Below, one piece after another: positions 29,654-40,176 of a stretch of DNA of 64,000 nucleotides. The stretch is taken from positions 1-64,000 of the forward strand of contig CAWCQU010000001.1 in assembly GCA_963797765.1 (NCBI GenBank), read 5' to 3'. The translations under genes and the position numbers were made by a program. Under the pieces are notes generated by a model. It did not search any database, had not been told where the DNA came from, and saw only the letters and a program-made list of their open reading frames with translations. How positions within the stretch are numbered: the stretch's first letter is position 1; each line of letters starts with the position of its first letter. The DNA is from JBGPTK01 sp963797765 (GTDB taxonomy: Bacteria; Acidobacteriota; Terriglobia; Acidiferrales; UBA7541).

Positions 29654-30356
29654 ACGCTGTAAGAAATTAAGAAGCTAGTGGGTCATCTGTCATCCGCGTT
29701 CAATTGGGTCGCGAAGCCGAGTCTTCAGAGGTTGTGACTTGAACGCCGGCAACGACCCCGATGAGCGTGCCGACAGTAGGTGTCAAACATCATGCGCGCG
29801 TGAAAAACATCTTGGCCCAGAACAAATATCGAAGATTGTCGGCGGGCGTGCCCTCGGTTGTCCCTCGCGGCTCGCGCATTATCCACTTGCCATTCGCACA
29901 TTTCACACGACTTCCCTGACAATTGTAATCGTCTCGCACGTGTAGAGCAATTCAGCATCTAGCCGATGTGCGTCCGTGCTCGGACCGAGTCTTCGTATCA
30001 GTTTCGGTAGGCGAGTTAAATTCTCTGATCGGCCCGGCGATCGGTATCCCCAGTACCGCCTGCTTCAAGATAGACACAATTTGCTCGACTGCGAATCTTT
30101 TCTTCTTCACGGCAAATCCCTCCCTCTTCAGGTCTCGATTTTGCCGGAAACTAACCTTCCTTTTGGATCAAAAAATCGAGGTCCCATGAATTGGCCGTGG
30201 CTCCTGTGAGCACAAATCAGCTTTGGGTACGTTAGTTCAGATGAAGACCTGACCCCAAAACTCATTGCGGGGCTTGTTAGTCTGTCAGTTTTGCCAATTA
30301 CGTCCTGTGACACGCGGGAGCAGTCTTGGCTAAGGCAGCGACGAAAGGAGTCCCGA
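29654..30356. other. 700-bp spacer, no gene recognised
   Basis: No supported gene is present. AAAGGAG at 30344-30350 is the ribosome site of the truncated outer-membrane gene that follows. Confidence 0.45.
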
Positions 30357-30870
30357 TTGCGATACATCCGAGGTCCCTTGGCAATGCTGATTTTGCTCCT
30401 TTTATCTGTGCCTCTATTTGCCCAAGATACCCCCCTTAACCCGGCAGGAACTCAGGTCGGTACGGAGGAAACGCCAGCCGCCGCAACCAATACCGATGCA
30501 CTGCGAAATGCGGCGCAGAATCCGGTGGCCAGCCTCATCAGCGTTCCCATCCAGGAGAATTTCAATTTCAACACCGAGCCCGCCAACCGCACCCAGAATG
30601 TCCTGAACATTCAGCCGGTGATTCCGCTCAGCGTGTCGCAAAACTGGAACCTCATCGTCCGCTGGATTATGCCGGTCGTCTACCAACCACTTCCCGTGCC
30701 CCAGCCACTCGTGCCCCCGGTGCAAACCACCGGCGTCTATGGCTTAGGCGATATGAACCCCACGTTTTTCCTGGTACCGAAGAAAAGCAAGATAATTTGG
30801 GGAGTCGGTCCGACTTTTGTGCTGCCTACAGCGACCACACGAAAGTTTTCTGTCCCGCTGACGATTACCC
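30357..30870 (+). pseudogene. 5' part of a secreted outer-membrane (porin-like) protein gene
   Basis: AAAGGAG followed by a 6-base gap and TTG at 30357 opens a signal peptide (hydrophobic core L-I-L-L-L-L, cleavage near L-F-A-Q). About 145 residues follow with the pattern of a bacterial transporter/porin-like family: S-V-P-I-Q-E-N-F-N-F, then G-L-G-D-M-N-P-T-F-F, then G-P-T-F-V-L-P-T-A-T. At about 30860 this similarity ends abruptly and the 3' end of an unrelated gene begins. The chimeric frame runs on to 31085 without meaning. Confidence 0.65.
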
Positions 30871-31230
30871 CGGCGTGCGGGCCGTATGAATCGAATCCGC
30901 CTGGACATCATGGATTTGGCGGAGAGAACCGAATACACGGTGAAATTCATCAGCGACACTCATTACGCCCGGGTATGCCTTATCAGCTCAGCAAAAATCG
31001 GAGTCAACGATTACAAGACTCTCGTGGGCGAAGAATTGAAAACGGCGGAGGAGCTTTACGAATTCATGGTCGTCCAAATCAATAAGCGCCGCATGTTCGC
31101 GCTGGAGGTGGTTGTGGCGGTGCTTGTGTTGCTCGACCTGATTTTTTTGTTGCGAGGAAAACGAGGCGACGAATCGCATACTCGTCATGGTGCAAACTCT
31201 CGCGAAGTCCGCTGGTTGTTGCCGAAATAG
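30871..31230 (+). pseudogene. 3' fragment of a DUF155 (RMND1/Sif2-like) gene
   Basis: In the frame ending at 31230 the residues L-D-I-M-D-L-A-E-R-T-E-Y-T-V-K-F, then E-E-L-Y-E-F-M-V, then a hydrophobic helix and F-L-L-R-G-K match the C-terminal end of DUF155 proteins, which are membrane-anchored by this last helix. The N-terminal two thirds are missing. They are replaced by the porin-like sequence upstream, as expected after a deletion between two genes. Confidence 0.65.
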
Positions 31231-31323
31231 CGATTTTTCGCAAGCAACTCTGCATCACTGCACGAGTATGTAGGGGATCTCGCCAGGGATGGGCGCTATT
31301 CGAGACGGCCACGAGGCCAGAAG

Positions 31324-32982
31324 CTACGACCCCGAAATCCAATTGCGGCGCTCGACAAAGGTGGGGGGTTCGTACGTACGTCCTGACGCCAGCCGATTCT
31401 CCTCCCGGCGTGTGGACCACAACAAGATCGGGCCCAGCGATGCGGCTGTGAGGCGGGCGACCACTGGGAATTCCTTCTCGACTTCGCGGCGCAGCATGTG
31501 AATCTGCTCACTCACGCTGCGATTGACCTTCTTGAATTCCCGCTCCATCACCCAGAGCGCGGCATTGTAAGCGCCGCTGAGCTTTTTCACTTGCCGCGCA
31601 AACCGCTTATGGACGCGCGGGTCGGGGTAATCCTTATAGCGTTGCCAACCCTGAAGGATGGTCTTGCACATGCGGTAAAGACTCGGCCCATTGCGTTCGA
31701 AATCGCGCCAAAACGCCAGATCTAGGAAGCGCTTTGAATCGTCGCGCGAGATTGCGCCATGCCGGAAGTTGAATTTGAACTGCCCGTGGATATCGGCGAA
31801 GTCAACATCGGTCAGCAGCCTTCCCTGCTCGGCCATTTCCTGGTAAAGCGGCGTGCCGGGAACCGGCGTGTAGAGCATGAACTGGTGGAAGTCGGTCTGG
31901 TAGCCAACCGCCGATTCGATCTCCGCGAAGATGTTGTCTGGAGTGTGGTGCTCTAGTCCGATGATCGTCGAGCCCTGCACTCGGATACCGTGTTCGCGAA
32001 GCTCCCGCGTGAGTTGCCCGATGTCCGTACCCTGCAGCTTGCCATAGCTTGATTTCGGAGATTCCAAACCCATCCATACCCAGGAAATGCCGAGTTCGAC
32101 CAGTTCCAGCATGGTGTATTTTCGAATCGCATTGGCGGAAGCAAAAACCGAGAGCTCCCAGCTCTTGCCTGTCTGCTTCATGCGCTCCAGCAAGCGCATG
32201 GCTCGCGAACGGTGAAGCAGAAAGTTTTCGTCCATCACAAAGAAGGAATTTACCTTGAGCTCAGATTCGATCCGGCACATCACGTCAAACAGTTCATCGC
32301 CGGTCTCGTAAAAGTTGACAAACTTTCCTTTGCCGCCAAAAAAAGCAGACGTGGTACAGAAGTTGCACCCCATGGGGCAGCCCACCGACGGAATGATTGT
32401 CGCTGCGGTCCCACCCTTCCGCTGAGGGAGGCGCACTCCCATGATGCGTGCCTGTAGACCGGAAACAATGGCGGGATGATGGATCGGTGCATGCTCGTCT
32501 TCTCCCAGGTACCGGCGCATCCAGGAGATGCCTTCTCCGCGGACGATGTGGTCGGCGTCGATCATCGATTCGAGGCCGGGAATGGAACACACGTGTCCAC
32601 CCACCACGATCACGGAATCCGGGGACAGCTCTCGCACCATTCGGCACATCTCGCGGACCTTGCACACGTTCGTGATGATCGAAGAGATTCCAACGATGTC
32701 GTAGTGGTTCGCGGTTAATTCGCGGGCAAAGGATTGCCGGGTGGGGAAATCCAGCACCGTGCAGGGTGCCGAAATATTTGCCTGAATCAGCATGATGCCC
32801 CAGGAGCGATGGAACATGCGCAGCGAGAAGCTGCCTTGTGCGCGGGTGACCTGGTTGTGATAAAGCTCCATGGGATTGATGGACCGGCTGCCGAATTCGT
32901 CGTCCTGCGCATAAGGACCGAAGACAGAACTCAGCAGGATGCGAGCACGACTTCCTTCTGGGTGAGTCTGCATATGATTCAT
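31324..32982 (-). CDS. B12-binding radical SAM protein
   Basis: This 552-aa protein has an N-terminal cobalamin-binding-like domain (G-I-S-S-I and V-V-G-G-H-V) and then a radical SAM core with the cluster motif C-P-M-G-C-N-F-C near residue 204. The order matches class B radical SAM enzymes, which include methyltransferases and hopanoid or chlorin-modifying enzymes. The C-terminal 150 residues are basic and of unknown role. Substrate unknown. ATG 32982 is preferred; a GTG at 33030 without a ribosome site would add 16 residues. Confidence 0.85.
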   Translation of the reverse strand: MNHMQTHPEGSRARILLSSVFGPYAQDDEFGSRSINPMELYHNQVTRAQGSFSLRMFHRSWGIMLIQANISAPCTVLDFPTRQSFARELTANHYDIVGISSIITNVCKVREMCRMVRELSPDSVIVVGGHVCSIPGLESMIDADHIVRGEGISWMRRYLGEDEHAPIHHPAIVSGLQARIMGVRLPQRKGGTAATIIPSVGCPMGCNFCTTSAFFGGKGKFVNFYETGDELFDVMCRIESELKVNSFFVMDENFLLHRSRAMRLLERMKQTGKSWELSVFASANAIRKYTMLELVELGISWVWMGLESPKSSYGKLQGTDIGQLTRELREHGIRVQGSTIIGLEHHTPDNIFAEIESAVGYQTDFHQFMLYTPVPGTPLYQEMAEQGRLLTDVDFADIHGQFKFNFRHGAISRDDSKRFLDLAFWRDFERNGPSLYRMCKTILQGWQRYKDYPDPRVHKRFARQVKKLSGAYNAALWVMEREFKKVNRSVSEQIHMLRREVEKEFPVVARLTAASLGPILLWSTRREENRLASGRTYEPPTFVERRNWISGS

Positions 32983-33160
32983 GTGTACAGCGTACCCCTC
33001 GGCACAGCTCTTCGCAGTGATCTCAGACACATTACAAAACTATTACATTCGTCCAAAACAGACCCTTGAGAACAAGATCGTCGGGTATGGGGGCCGCGTA
33101 TGGGACTTTGCCCTGTGAGCTGGTAGCGGTCGCGTTTCCTGGCAGGGCGAACGGAGTGTT

Positions 33161-33505
33161 TTGCCAGGCGGGGAAGCCTGGCAAGTTCTCTGCAAATGTA
33201 TCCAGGCGGTCCACAAGAGGCAAATTTGGGTTAGCAGCAATCAACTGCAATTCGTTCTCGACGCCCTGGTGAGCGCGACGCCGCTGCGGATGGTCAACCC
33301 ACGTGGACAGACATTGCTCACGAAACGGGAAGACGACGTTGTGAACCTGGTGGTGAACGGGCTGTCGAATCGCGAGACGGCGCAAAAGCTCGGCCTGACC
33401 GAGTACACCGTGTGCAATTATCTTCTCCGCATTTATGAAAAGTTGGGAATTTCAACTCGTGTCGAGCTCGTTCTCTACGCCCTCCGGCAGGAGCAGCCAG
33501 GATAA
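33161..33505 (+). CDS. Solo LuxR/GerE-type HTH protein, second copy
   Basis: The C-terminal 86 residues match the HTH protein at 3834-4094 closely (L-T-K-R-E-D-D-V-V, L-S-N-R-E-T-A-Q-K-L, L-G-I-S-T-R-V-E-L). At the position of the other copy's ATG this one has CTG (33245), so initiation may be at that CTG or at TTG 33161, which has GGAG nearby. The gene lies upstream of the second TPR-CHAT gene. Loss of the ATG might mean reduced expression. Confidence 0.75.
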   Translation: MPGGEAWQVLCKCIQAVHKRQIWVSSNQLQFVLDALVSATPLRMVNPRGQTLLTKREDDVVNLVVNGLSNRETAQKLGLTEYTVCNYLLRIYEKLGISTRVELVLYALRQEQPG

Positions 33506-33821
33506 TTCGCGGCTAGCCGCGAACGGAAATAACTGGAAATGGCAAGAACTTGCCTTCAACTTCATTCAAATCTCCAAATTTATCGAATGTACTTCCAAGC
33601 CTCGGGAAATCTGGAATTCGAGAATCGGATTGAATTGGATTCGTCCGCAAAATAAAATCCAGCTTCCTTGACACATCTCGAAGCAAAGCAATAATGGGAG
33701 TCATTCGGCTTGGCGCCAAGGCATTTTGCGGGCTGAGCAGCTCGCCTTTGCGATCCGGCGTCCGTTAGCACTTGCGATTCAGGTGAATGGGGCCTCGCAG
33801 ATCGTCAGGTGAGGTGAAACC
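33506..33821 (+). other. Spacer between HTH gene and TPR-CHAT gene
   Basis: No gene is present. The first part resembles the sequence after the HTH gene at 4094 (shared GCAAGAAC and nearby words), which shows that the duplicated cassette includes this spacer. Confidence 0.5.
33764..33821 (+). promoter_or_regulatory. Conserved 58-nt leader of the second TPR-CHAT gene
   Basis: This is a gapless match to 279-336, from GTTAGCAC to AGGTGAGGTGAAA before the ATG. It contains the ribosome site and perhaps a shared promoter element. Confidence 0.5.
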
Positions 33822-36800
33822 ATGTCTTGCGTCGGTTCGCATGAGAGGTTCAAGCAGGGAGCTCTTCGAAAGGGCGCTATTGTCGCGCTTGTTCTCGGCG
33901 TCATTGCTCCATCGCTGTTGGCCGTACCCCTCCGAGCTTCGCATCAGCAAATTGTCCCGAGCACCCCTTCGGGAGAGGGGAAGAGCGCTCCGAATCGGCT
34001 CGAGCCGGGAAAGACACTCGAACAGGCACTTGCGGGTGGCGAGTCACACTCTTACGAGATCCAGGTGGCGACGGGGCAGTTCCTGCATGCTGTCGTGGAT
34101 CAGCTTGGCGTTGATGTGGCTTTGACTCTGTACGGCCCGGACGGAAAGAAAATCGCGTCGATGGATAGCCCAAATGGAGCCTTTGGGCTCGAACAGATCT
34201 CTACAATTGCCGAAGCGGCCGGAATTTACAGATTGGAAGTAGTCTCAGATGACAAGAGCGCGCCCGCAGGCCGCTATCGCGTGACGGTCAATCCGCTTCG
34301 AGCCCCTAGCGATCAGGACCGCGCGCGTATCTCCGCGGAGCGGATCTTTTTCGAGGCTGGACAAGTCCAAGCACAAGGAAGCGCGGATTCGTTACGAGAC
34401 GCAATTCAAAAGTACGTTGCGACTTTACCGTTGTGGCGCTCAGCGGGCGATGCATACGAGGAAGTTCTGACCCTCAATAATATTGGGAGAATCTATTCCA
34501 GTCAGGGCGAAAAGCAGAAAGCCTTGGACTATTACGCACTGGCTCTGCCATTGGAACGGGGTGCCCACGACCCCGATGATGAGGCCGAAACCCTTAACGA
34601 CATCGGACTGGTCTATGACGACTTGGGCAAAAAACAAGAGGCCTTGGATTGGTACACGTCAGCTTTAACGCTTTGGCGCGCGGTGGGTGACGCCCGCGGC
34701 GAGGCAAGCACCCTGGGCAACGCGGGAATCGTCTATCTCTCCCAAGGGGATCAACAAAAGGCACTGAACTATTTTTTCCGGGCTTTGACTCTGCTCCGGG
34801 CTTTAGGAGACCACGGCCGCGAGTCTGTGACGCTCAGCAACATCGGCGCGGCTTATGATGCGCTCGGTGAGATGCAAAAAGCCCTCGAATATTATGCGCA
34901 GTCTTTGGCGCTGACACGCGCGCTTGCTGACGGCCGTGGCGAGGCTGTGACTCTCAACAATATCGCCGCGGTCTACAGTTCCTTAGGCGAGAACCAAAAG
35001 GCGCTCGAATACCTCTCACTTGCTTTGCCGCTCAACCGCCAGGCGGGAGACCGCGGAGCCGAGGCCAACACTCTGAATTCCATCGGCCACATCCATTTTG
35101 TGATGGGTGAGAATCAGAAGGCGCTTGATTACTTCTTCCAGAGCCTGCCAATCGAACGAGCCGTGGGAGACCGCCTTCGCGAGTCCGTAGCCCTGAGTAA
35201 CATTGGCGCAGCCTATGATGCGATGGGCGAGAGGCGAAAAGCGCTCGAATATTATGACCAGGCCTTGACGCTGGAACGGACGGTTCGCTTCCGCGCGGGC
35301 GAGGCTGGGACACTGCGCGCAATGGGCAAAGTGTATGACGAATTAAATCGAAGGCAAGAGGCTCTCGATTCCCTCGGTCAAGCCCTGGCGTTGTTTCGCC
35401 AGATCAGCAGCCCCCTCTCCGAAGGGCACACTCTTCAAAGCCTAATGGAGCATTGGAAACAGCTGGGCAATCCCGGCCTGGCCATTTTTTTCGGCAAACA
35501 GGCGATCAACAAAATCCAGCAGATTCGAGCCAACATTCTCGGTTTGGAATACGAATCGCGGCAGAGCTTTCTGAAATCCCACCAAGATGTTTATCGTGAG
35601 CTCGCTGATCTGCTTATCTCGCAGGGGAGGTTGCCGGAGGCGGAGGAGGTGCTGGGCCTGCTCAAGAACGAAGAATATTTCGAATTCATCCGGCGCGACG
35701 GCAAGGCAGCTTCCTCACTCACAGCGTCTGTCGCGCTCACCAAGGATGAATCCGAAGTGAATCGCAAGTATGAGGAAAACGCTAATCGGATTACTGCCAT
35801 CGGCAATGAATGGGCCGTGCTACGAGCAAAGCCCTCCCGGACGCCGGAAGAAGAGAAACGACTCGCCGACATTTCGGATCAATTGAAATTGGCCAATGAA
35901 GAGTGGGGGAAATTTCTCAGCGGGCTTTATGCGGAGTTCGGGAAGACGAAGCAGGCGCAAACAACCGTTGAAAATCTGAAAGAGAGCGCCAGCGGGATGC
36001 AGCAGGTGGTGCGGGCTCTGGGCGCGGGAACCGTGGCGCTGTATACGCTCGTGGGGGAAGAGAAATATCGTGTGATTGTGGTGACGCCGACGGTGATGGT
36101 GGCGCGGGAATATCCGATCACGGCGGCGGAGTTGCGAAAGAAAGTGTTCGAGTTCCGCCAGGCGCTGGTGAATCCGAAATCCGATCCAGTTCCGCAGGCG
36201 CAGGAGCTCTATCGAATCCTCGTCGGCCCTGTGGCTCAGGACATCCAGGGCGCGAAAGCAGTCACATTGATGTGGTCACTCGACGAGGTGCTGCGCTATC
36301 TGCCGATGGCGGCGCTGCATGACGGGCACCAATACATGGTCGAGAAATATCGGAACACTGTGTTCACTCCAGCAAGCGTCGCGGAGCTTACCGAGCGTCC
36401 GAATGTGAAGAACTGGCAGGGGCTAGGGATGGGAGTGTCGAAATCGTATGGCCAGTTCCCGGCGCTGCCGGCGGTGCCGGAAGAGTTGCGTCGCGTAATT
36501 CGCGAGGCAAGCGAGGCGCGGCCCGAAGGCGTTTTGCCGGGGGAAGTGATGCTCGATGAGAAATTCACGGAAGCGAGCATGAAGAAAGCGCTGGAGCATA
36601 AATATCCGCTGGTGCACATTGCGAGCCATTTCGATTTCCAGGCGGGGAATGAGACGAATTCATTCCTGCTGCTGGGCGGCACGGACGTTCAAGGGACACG
36701 GCTCACTTTGGCGGAAATTCGCGAAGACCCTGGCTTTACGTTCGCCGACACGGAACTGCTGACGCTTTCGGCGTGTGATACGGCCGTGGGTGGAACTCAA

Positions 36801-37166
36801 GGAGACGGACGGGAGGTAGATGGATTGGGGATTTTGGCGCAGCAGAAAGGCGCGAAAGCGGTGGTGGCAAGCTTATGGGGAGTGTCTGACGCGAGCACAG
36901 GGCTCCTGATGCAGGACTTTTACAGGGAATGGACAACGCACCCGAAAATGCCCAAGGCGGAAGCGTTGCGGCTGGCGCAAGTAGCGCTGCTTCGGGGGAA
37001 GATCGGCGGTTCGCAGGAGAGCGGCAATCGCGGCGTGAAGAAGGAAGGCGACGAAGGGAAAACTGCATCCGGCGGGAACCATAGCAATGGCAAGAATGCG
37101 GTGTCCGGGAATTATTCGCATCCGTATTATTGGGCGCCGTTTATTCTGATTGGGAACTGGAGATGA
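33822..37166 (+). CDS. Secreted PPC-TPR-CHAT caspase-like protease, intact
   Basis: This 1114-aa protein has a hydrophobic export segment (about 20-37), a PPC-like domain (about 60-155), roughly ten 40-residue TPRs (about 200-560), a linker helix region and a C-terminal CHAT domain. His936 (I-A-S-H-F) and Cys985 (S-A-C-D-T) are the predicted catalytic pair. The CHAT half is nearly identical in DNA to the gene at 337, while the TPR half has diverged. CHAT proteins are caspase-like peptidases, often in signalling or cell-death contexts. Here the export segment places the protease outside the cytoplasm, whereas its neighbouring HTH protein is cytoplasmic. Confidence 0.93.
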   Translation: MSCVGSHERFKQGALRKGAIVALVLGVIAPSLLAVPLRASHQQIVPSTPSGEGKSAPNRLEPGKTLEQALAGGESHSYEIQVATGQFLHAVVDQLGVDVALTLYGPDGKKIASMDSPNGAFGLEQISTIAEAAGIYRLEVVSDDKSAPAGRYRVTVNPLRAPSDQDRARISAERIFFEAGQVQAQGSADSLRDAIQKYVATLPLWRSAGDAYEEVLTLNNIGRIYSSQGEKQKALDYYALALPLERGAHDPDDEAETLNDIGLVYDDLGKKQEALDWYTSALTLWRAVGDARGEASTLGNAGIVYLSQGDQQKALNYFFRALTLLRALGDHGRESVTLSNIGAAYDALGEMQKALEYYAQSLALTRALADGRGEAVTLNNIAAVYSSLGENQKALEYLSLALPLNRQAGDRGAEANTLNSIGHIHFVMGENQKALDYFFQSLPIERAVGDRLRESVALSNIGAAYDAMGERRKALEYYDQALTLERTVRFRAGEAGTLRAMGKVYDELNRRQEALDSLGQALALFRQISSPLSEGHTLQSLMEHWKQLGNPGLAIFFGKQAINKIQQIRANILGLEYESRQSFLKSHQDVYRELADLLISQGRLPEAEEVLGLLKNEEYFEFIRRDGKAASSLTASVALTKDESEVNRKYEENANRITAIGNEWAVLRAKPSRTPEEEKRLADISDQLKLANEEWGKFLSGLYAEFGKTKQAQTTVENLKESASGMQQVVRALGAGTVALYTLVGEEKYRVIVVTPTVMVAREYPITAAELRKKVFEFRQALVNPKSDPVPQAQELYRILVGPVAQDIQGAKAVTLMWSLDEVLRYLPMAALHDGHQYMVEKYRNTVFTPASVAELTERPNVKNWQGLGMGVSKSYGQFPALPAVPEELRRVIREASEARPEGVLPGEVMLDEKFTEASMKKALEHKYPLVHIASHFDFQAGNETNSFLLLGGTDVQGTRLTLAEIREDPGFTFADTELLTLSACDTAVGGTQGDGREVDGLGILAQQKGAKAVVASLWGVSDASTGLLMQDFYREWTTHPKMPKAEALRLAQVALLRGKIGGSQESGNRGVKKEGDEGKTASGGNHSNGKNAVSGNYSHPYYWAPFILIGNWR

Positions 37167-37195
37167 ACTTTTGAAGAGTCCCTGCGACGAGTAGT

Positions 37196-37290
37196 GGCCA
37201 TCAACGGAATTCCCGAGTGGCGCCTTGACGAGCGTGACGCTGCTGCCGATGGTCAATCCGCGCAGACAAGCGCTACTCACCAACTGTCGC
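37196..37290 (+). pseudogene. Remnant of LuxR-HTH gene
   Basis: Just after the TPR-CHAT stop, the bases match the 5' end of the HTH genes (P-M-V-N-P-R-R-Q-A-L-L-T) and then break off before the DNA-binding helices. In the first cassette an intact HTH gene occupies this place. Confidence 0.6.
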
Positions 37291-37359
37291 CTCCGAGCCG
37301 GTCCAAAAGAGTCTGCCTTCGTTGACTTGCCTACCGGCACACTCTAAGATGAGCGCCAA

Positions 37360-40176
37360 ATGGCAGAGTCACCGTCGTCCATCGGACACACCATCTCTCA
37401 CTATCGCATCGTGGAGAAGCTTGGCGGTGGCGGTATGGGCGTGGTGTACAAGGCCGAAGATATAAAGCTACACCGTTTCGTCGCGTTGAAATTCCTTCCA
37501 GACGCGGTCGCCAAGGATCCTCAAGCGCTCGCTCGTTTCGAGCGTGAAGCGCAAGCTGCATCAGCGTTAAATCACCCAAACATTTGCACGATTTATGAGA
37601 TCGATGAACGCGACCGTCTATGGTTCATCGCCATGGAGTTCTTGGACGGTCAGACGCTGAAGCACCGCATTGACGGCAAGCCTCTGCCGCTGGAACAGGT
37701 AGTGGACATAGGGATTCAGATTGCGGATGCGTTGGATGCAGCTCACGCCGAGGGCATCATTCACCGCGATATCAAGCCCGCGAATATCTTCATCACCAAG
37801 CGCGGCCCGGTGAAAATTCTCGATTTTGGTCTGGCGAAAAGTGTGGCGCCCTCGTCTGGGCAAATGTTTTCGGCAACCCGGGATGCTCCCGAGTCGGCTC
37901 CGGAACATCTTACGAGCCCCGGCAGCACGGTCGGCACGATTGCGTATATGTCGCCTGAGCAGGCCCGCGCCCGCGATCTGGATGCTCGCTCCGACATTTT
38001 CTCGTTTGGCACCGTCCTTTATGAGATGGCGACGGGCCTGTTGCCTTTCCGCGGCGAGAGCTCGCCAGTCATTTTCGACGCGATCCTTAATCGCTCTCCG
38101 GTCCCGGCGGTGCGTCTGAATCCCGATATTCCTCCAAAGCTCGAAGACATCATCAGCAGGGCACTGGAGAAAGATCCTCAGTTGCGCTATCAGCACGCCG
38201 CCGATCTGCGCTCGGATTTGCAGCGTTTGAAGCGAGACGCGAGTTCGGGAGCTCTGAGCAGCACTCTCGGTGTGCCATCAGCCTCGTCCGCGACGCAGTC
38301 CGTTTTCAGCGATTCAGCGGCCGGGTCGGCGGCGGCGCCGACGCAGCCAGTCCACGCGTCGGGCAGTTCCGTAGTGGCAGCGGCGAAGCAGCACAAATTG
38401 GGATTGACGGCTGGTATCGCGATTGCGCTCATCGTATTGGCCGCGGCGGGCTACGGCGTCTATTCTTTGTTCAGCCGCAAAGCGGAGGTGCCGTTCCAGA
38501 CTTTCGCGATATCGCAAATCACAAACAACGGCAAGTCGGCTCGCGCCGCAATTTCGCCCGACGGAAAATACATTCTCAGTGAGCTGGCCGACGCCGGAAA
38601 AACCAGCCTGTGGCTGCGCCACGTACCGACAAACAGCGATACACAGGTCATCGCGCCGGCTGACGCGATCTACACGGACCTCGGTTTTTCTGCGGATGGC
38701 AATTACATCTATTTCATCAAGGCGGAGGCGGCGGTTCAGTCCGTCCGCAATCTGTTCCGCGCGCCTGTCCTTGGCGGCGCTCCCCAGCTCGTCACGCGTG
38801 ATATTGATTCCGGCATTTCCTTCTCTTCCGATGGCAAGCGCTTCGCGTTCATGCGCGACAACGATCCCGACGTCGGAAAGTACCAACTCCGGACTGCGAA
38901 CGCCGATGGCTCGGACGAGAAGATGTTTGCTGGCGGGCCGGCCTCGGAGGCATCGCGTAACGTCGCCTGGCTACCCAATGGCAATCAAGTCGCTACGGTT
39001 CAACGGACTCAGGGCGATCAACTCAGCGTGATCAGGCTCTTCGAGATCGCATCCGGCCAGTCCAAAGCGATTGCCTCATTCAAGGATAAGCTCGTCGACA
39101 AAATCGTTTGGCTTCCCGATGGCGAGAACCTACTCGCGCTCTACCAGGATGCGTCCACTCACTATACGAGGTATCAGATCGGTCTGATTTCCTATCCCGG
39201 AGGACAATTCCACGAAGTCACGAAGGATACGAACAATTATGCATCCTTGACGCTGTCAGCCGATGCAACGACCCTGGCGACCGTCCAGCAAAGAACTCTG
39301 CGAAGCTTCTACGTGTTTCCGGCGACGGGCACGGGCACAAACCTTCCGAGTCTTGCGCTCCCCCGGGAGAAGGATATCTACGATTTCGCTTGGGCGGGAA
39401 CGGGCGGCTTCTATCTGGCGGCGGAGGGCAATCTTGAACGAATCTCGCTCGACGGGAGCAATAAAGCGGTTCTGCTAAGCAATGTGGGAATCTTCGGTGT
39501 GAATCCCTGTCCGGACGGACGCAGCATGACATTCAGTTGGATCGGCCAGGGCGGGGGGAACAGCATCAACGTTTGGCGCACGGACTCGAATGGCTCGGAC
39601 GCAAAGCAACTTTCGTATGGCAAAGTTGATACTTTTCCCGAGTGCTCACAGGATTCCAATTGGGTGTACTACAACAATTTGGAAACCGGCCATGCGATGC
39701 GCGTTCCGATGGATGGCTCGAGTCAGCCCGTCGTTGTTCCCGGTTCAGTCGTCCCGCATGCCATCATTGCGTCTCGACACCTGGCGGTTTCTCCGGACGG
39801 GAAATACCTGGCATTTGTGATCACGATATCGCCGACGGCTAGTTCAACTGCCGGGGTGCAGAAAATAGCTCTAGTGCCGCTGGACGCTGGACCGGAGCCT
39901 CAGACGCGGCTTCTCGATCCTGACCCACGCCTGGGCCGGGTACTGAGCTTCACACCGGATGGAGAGGCATTGGTTTATTCGATTCAGGCGAACGGAACGG
40001 AAAATCTCTGGCTTCAACCGTTGCATGGTGGATCAGGGCGCCAGATCACAAACTTTCCGGCGGAATTGATCGAAGTTTTTCATTGGTCACCGGACGGGAA
40101 GTCTCTCGGCATGATCCGCTCGCAAACAGAATCCGATGTTGTGCTGCTGCGCGAATCGAGTTCAACGACGCGGTGA
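37360..40176 (+). CDS. Ser/Thr kinase with membrane helix and beta-propeller sensor
   Basis: This 938-aa protein has a full kinase domain (G-G-G-G-M-G-V-V-Y, H-R-D-I-K-P-A-N, D-F-G-L-A-K, M-S-P-E-Q), a low-complexity linker, one membrane helix at about 346-368, and an extracytoplasmic TolB-like beta-propeller built from repeats such as I-S-P-D-G-K-Y-I and F-S-A-D-G-N-Y-I. This is the usual layout of Acidobacteriota receptor kinases. The ligand is unknown. It follows the second CHAT cassette by about 190 bases. Confidence 0.92.
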   Translation: MAESPSSIGHTISHYRIVEKLGGGGMGVVYKAEDIKLHRFVALKFLPDAVAKDPQALARFEREAQAASALNHPNICTIYEIDERDRLWFIAMEFLDGQTLKHRIDGKPLPLEQVVDIGIQIADALDAAHAEGIIHRDIKPANIFITKRGPVKILDFGLAKSVAPSSGQMFSATRDAPESAPEHLTSPGSTVGTIAYMSPEQARARDLDARSDIFSFGTVLYEMATGLLPFRGESSPVIFDAILNRSPVPAVRLNPDIPPKLEDIISRALEKDPQLRYQHAADLRSDLQRLKRDASSGALSSTLGVPSASSATQSVFSDSAAGSAAAPTQPVHASGSSVVAAAKQHKLGLTAGIAIALIVLAAAGYGVYSLFSRKAEVPFQTFAISQITNNGKSARAAISPDGKYILSELADAGKTSLWLRHVPTNSDTQVIAPADAIYTDLGFSADGNYIYFIKAEAAVQSVRNLFRAPVLGGAPQLVTRDIDSGISFSSDGKRFAFMRDNDPDVGKYQLRTANADGSDEKMFAGGPASEASRNVAWLPNGNQVATVQRTQGDQLSVIRLFEIASGQSKAIASFKDKLVDKIVWLPDGENLLALYQDASTHYTRYQIGLISYPGGQFHEVTKDTNNYASLTLSADATTLATVQQRTLRSFYVFPATGTGTNLPSLALPREKDIYDFAWAGTGGFYLAAEGNLERISLDGSNKAVLLSNVGIFGVNPCPDGRSMTFSWIGQGGGNSINVWRTDSNGSDAKQLSYGKVDTFPECSQDSNWVYYNNLETGHAMRVPMDGSSQPVVVPGSVVPHAIIASRHLAVSPDGKYLAFVITISPTASSTAGVQKIALVPLDAGPEPQTRLLDPDPRLGRVLSFTPDGEALVYSIQANGTENLWLQPLHGGSGRQITNFPAELIEVFHWSPDGKSLGMIRSQTESDVVLLRESSSTTR

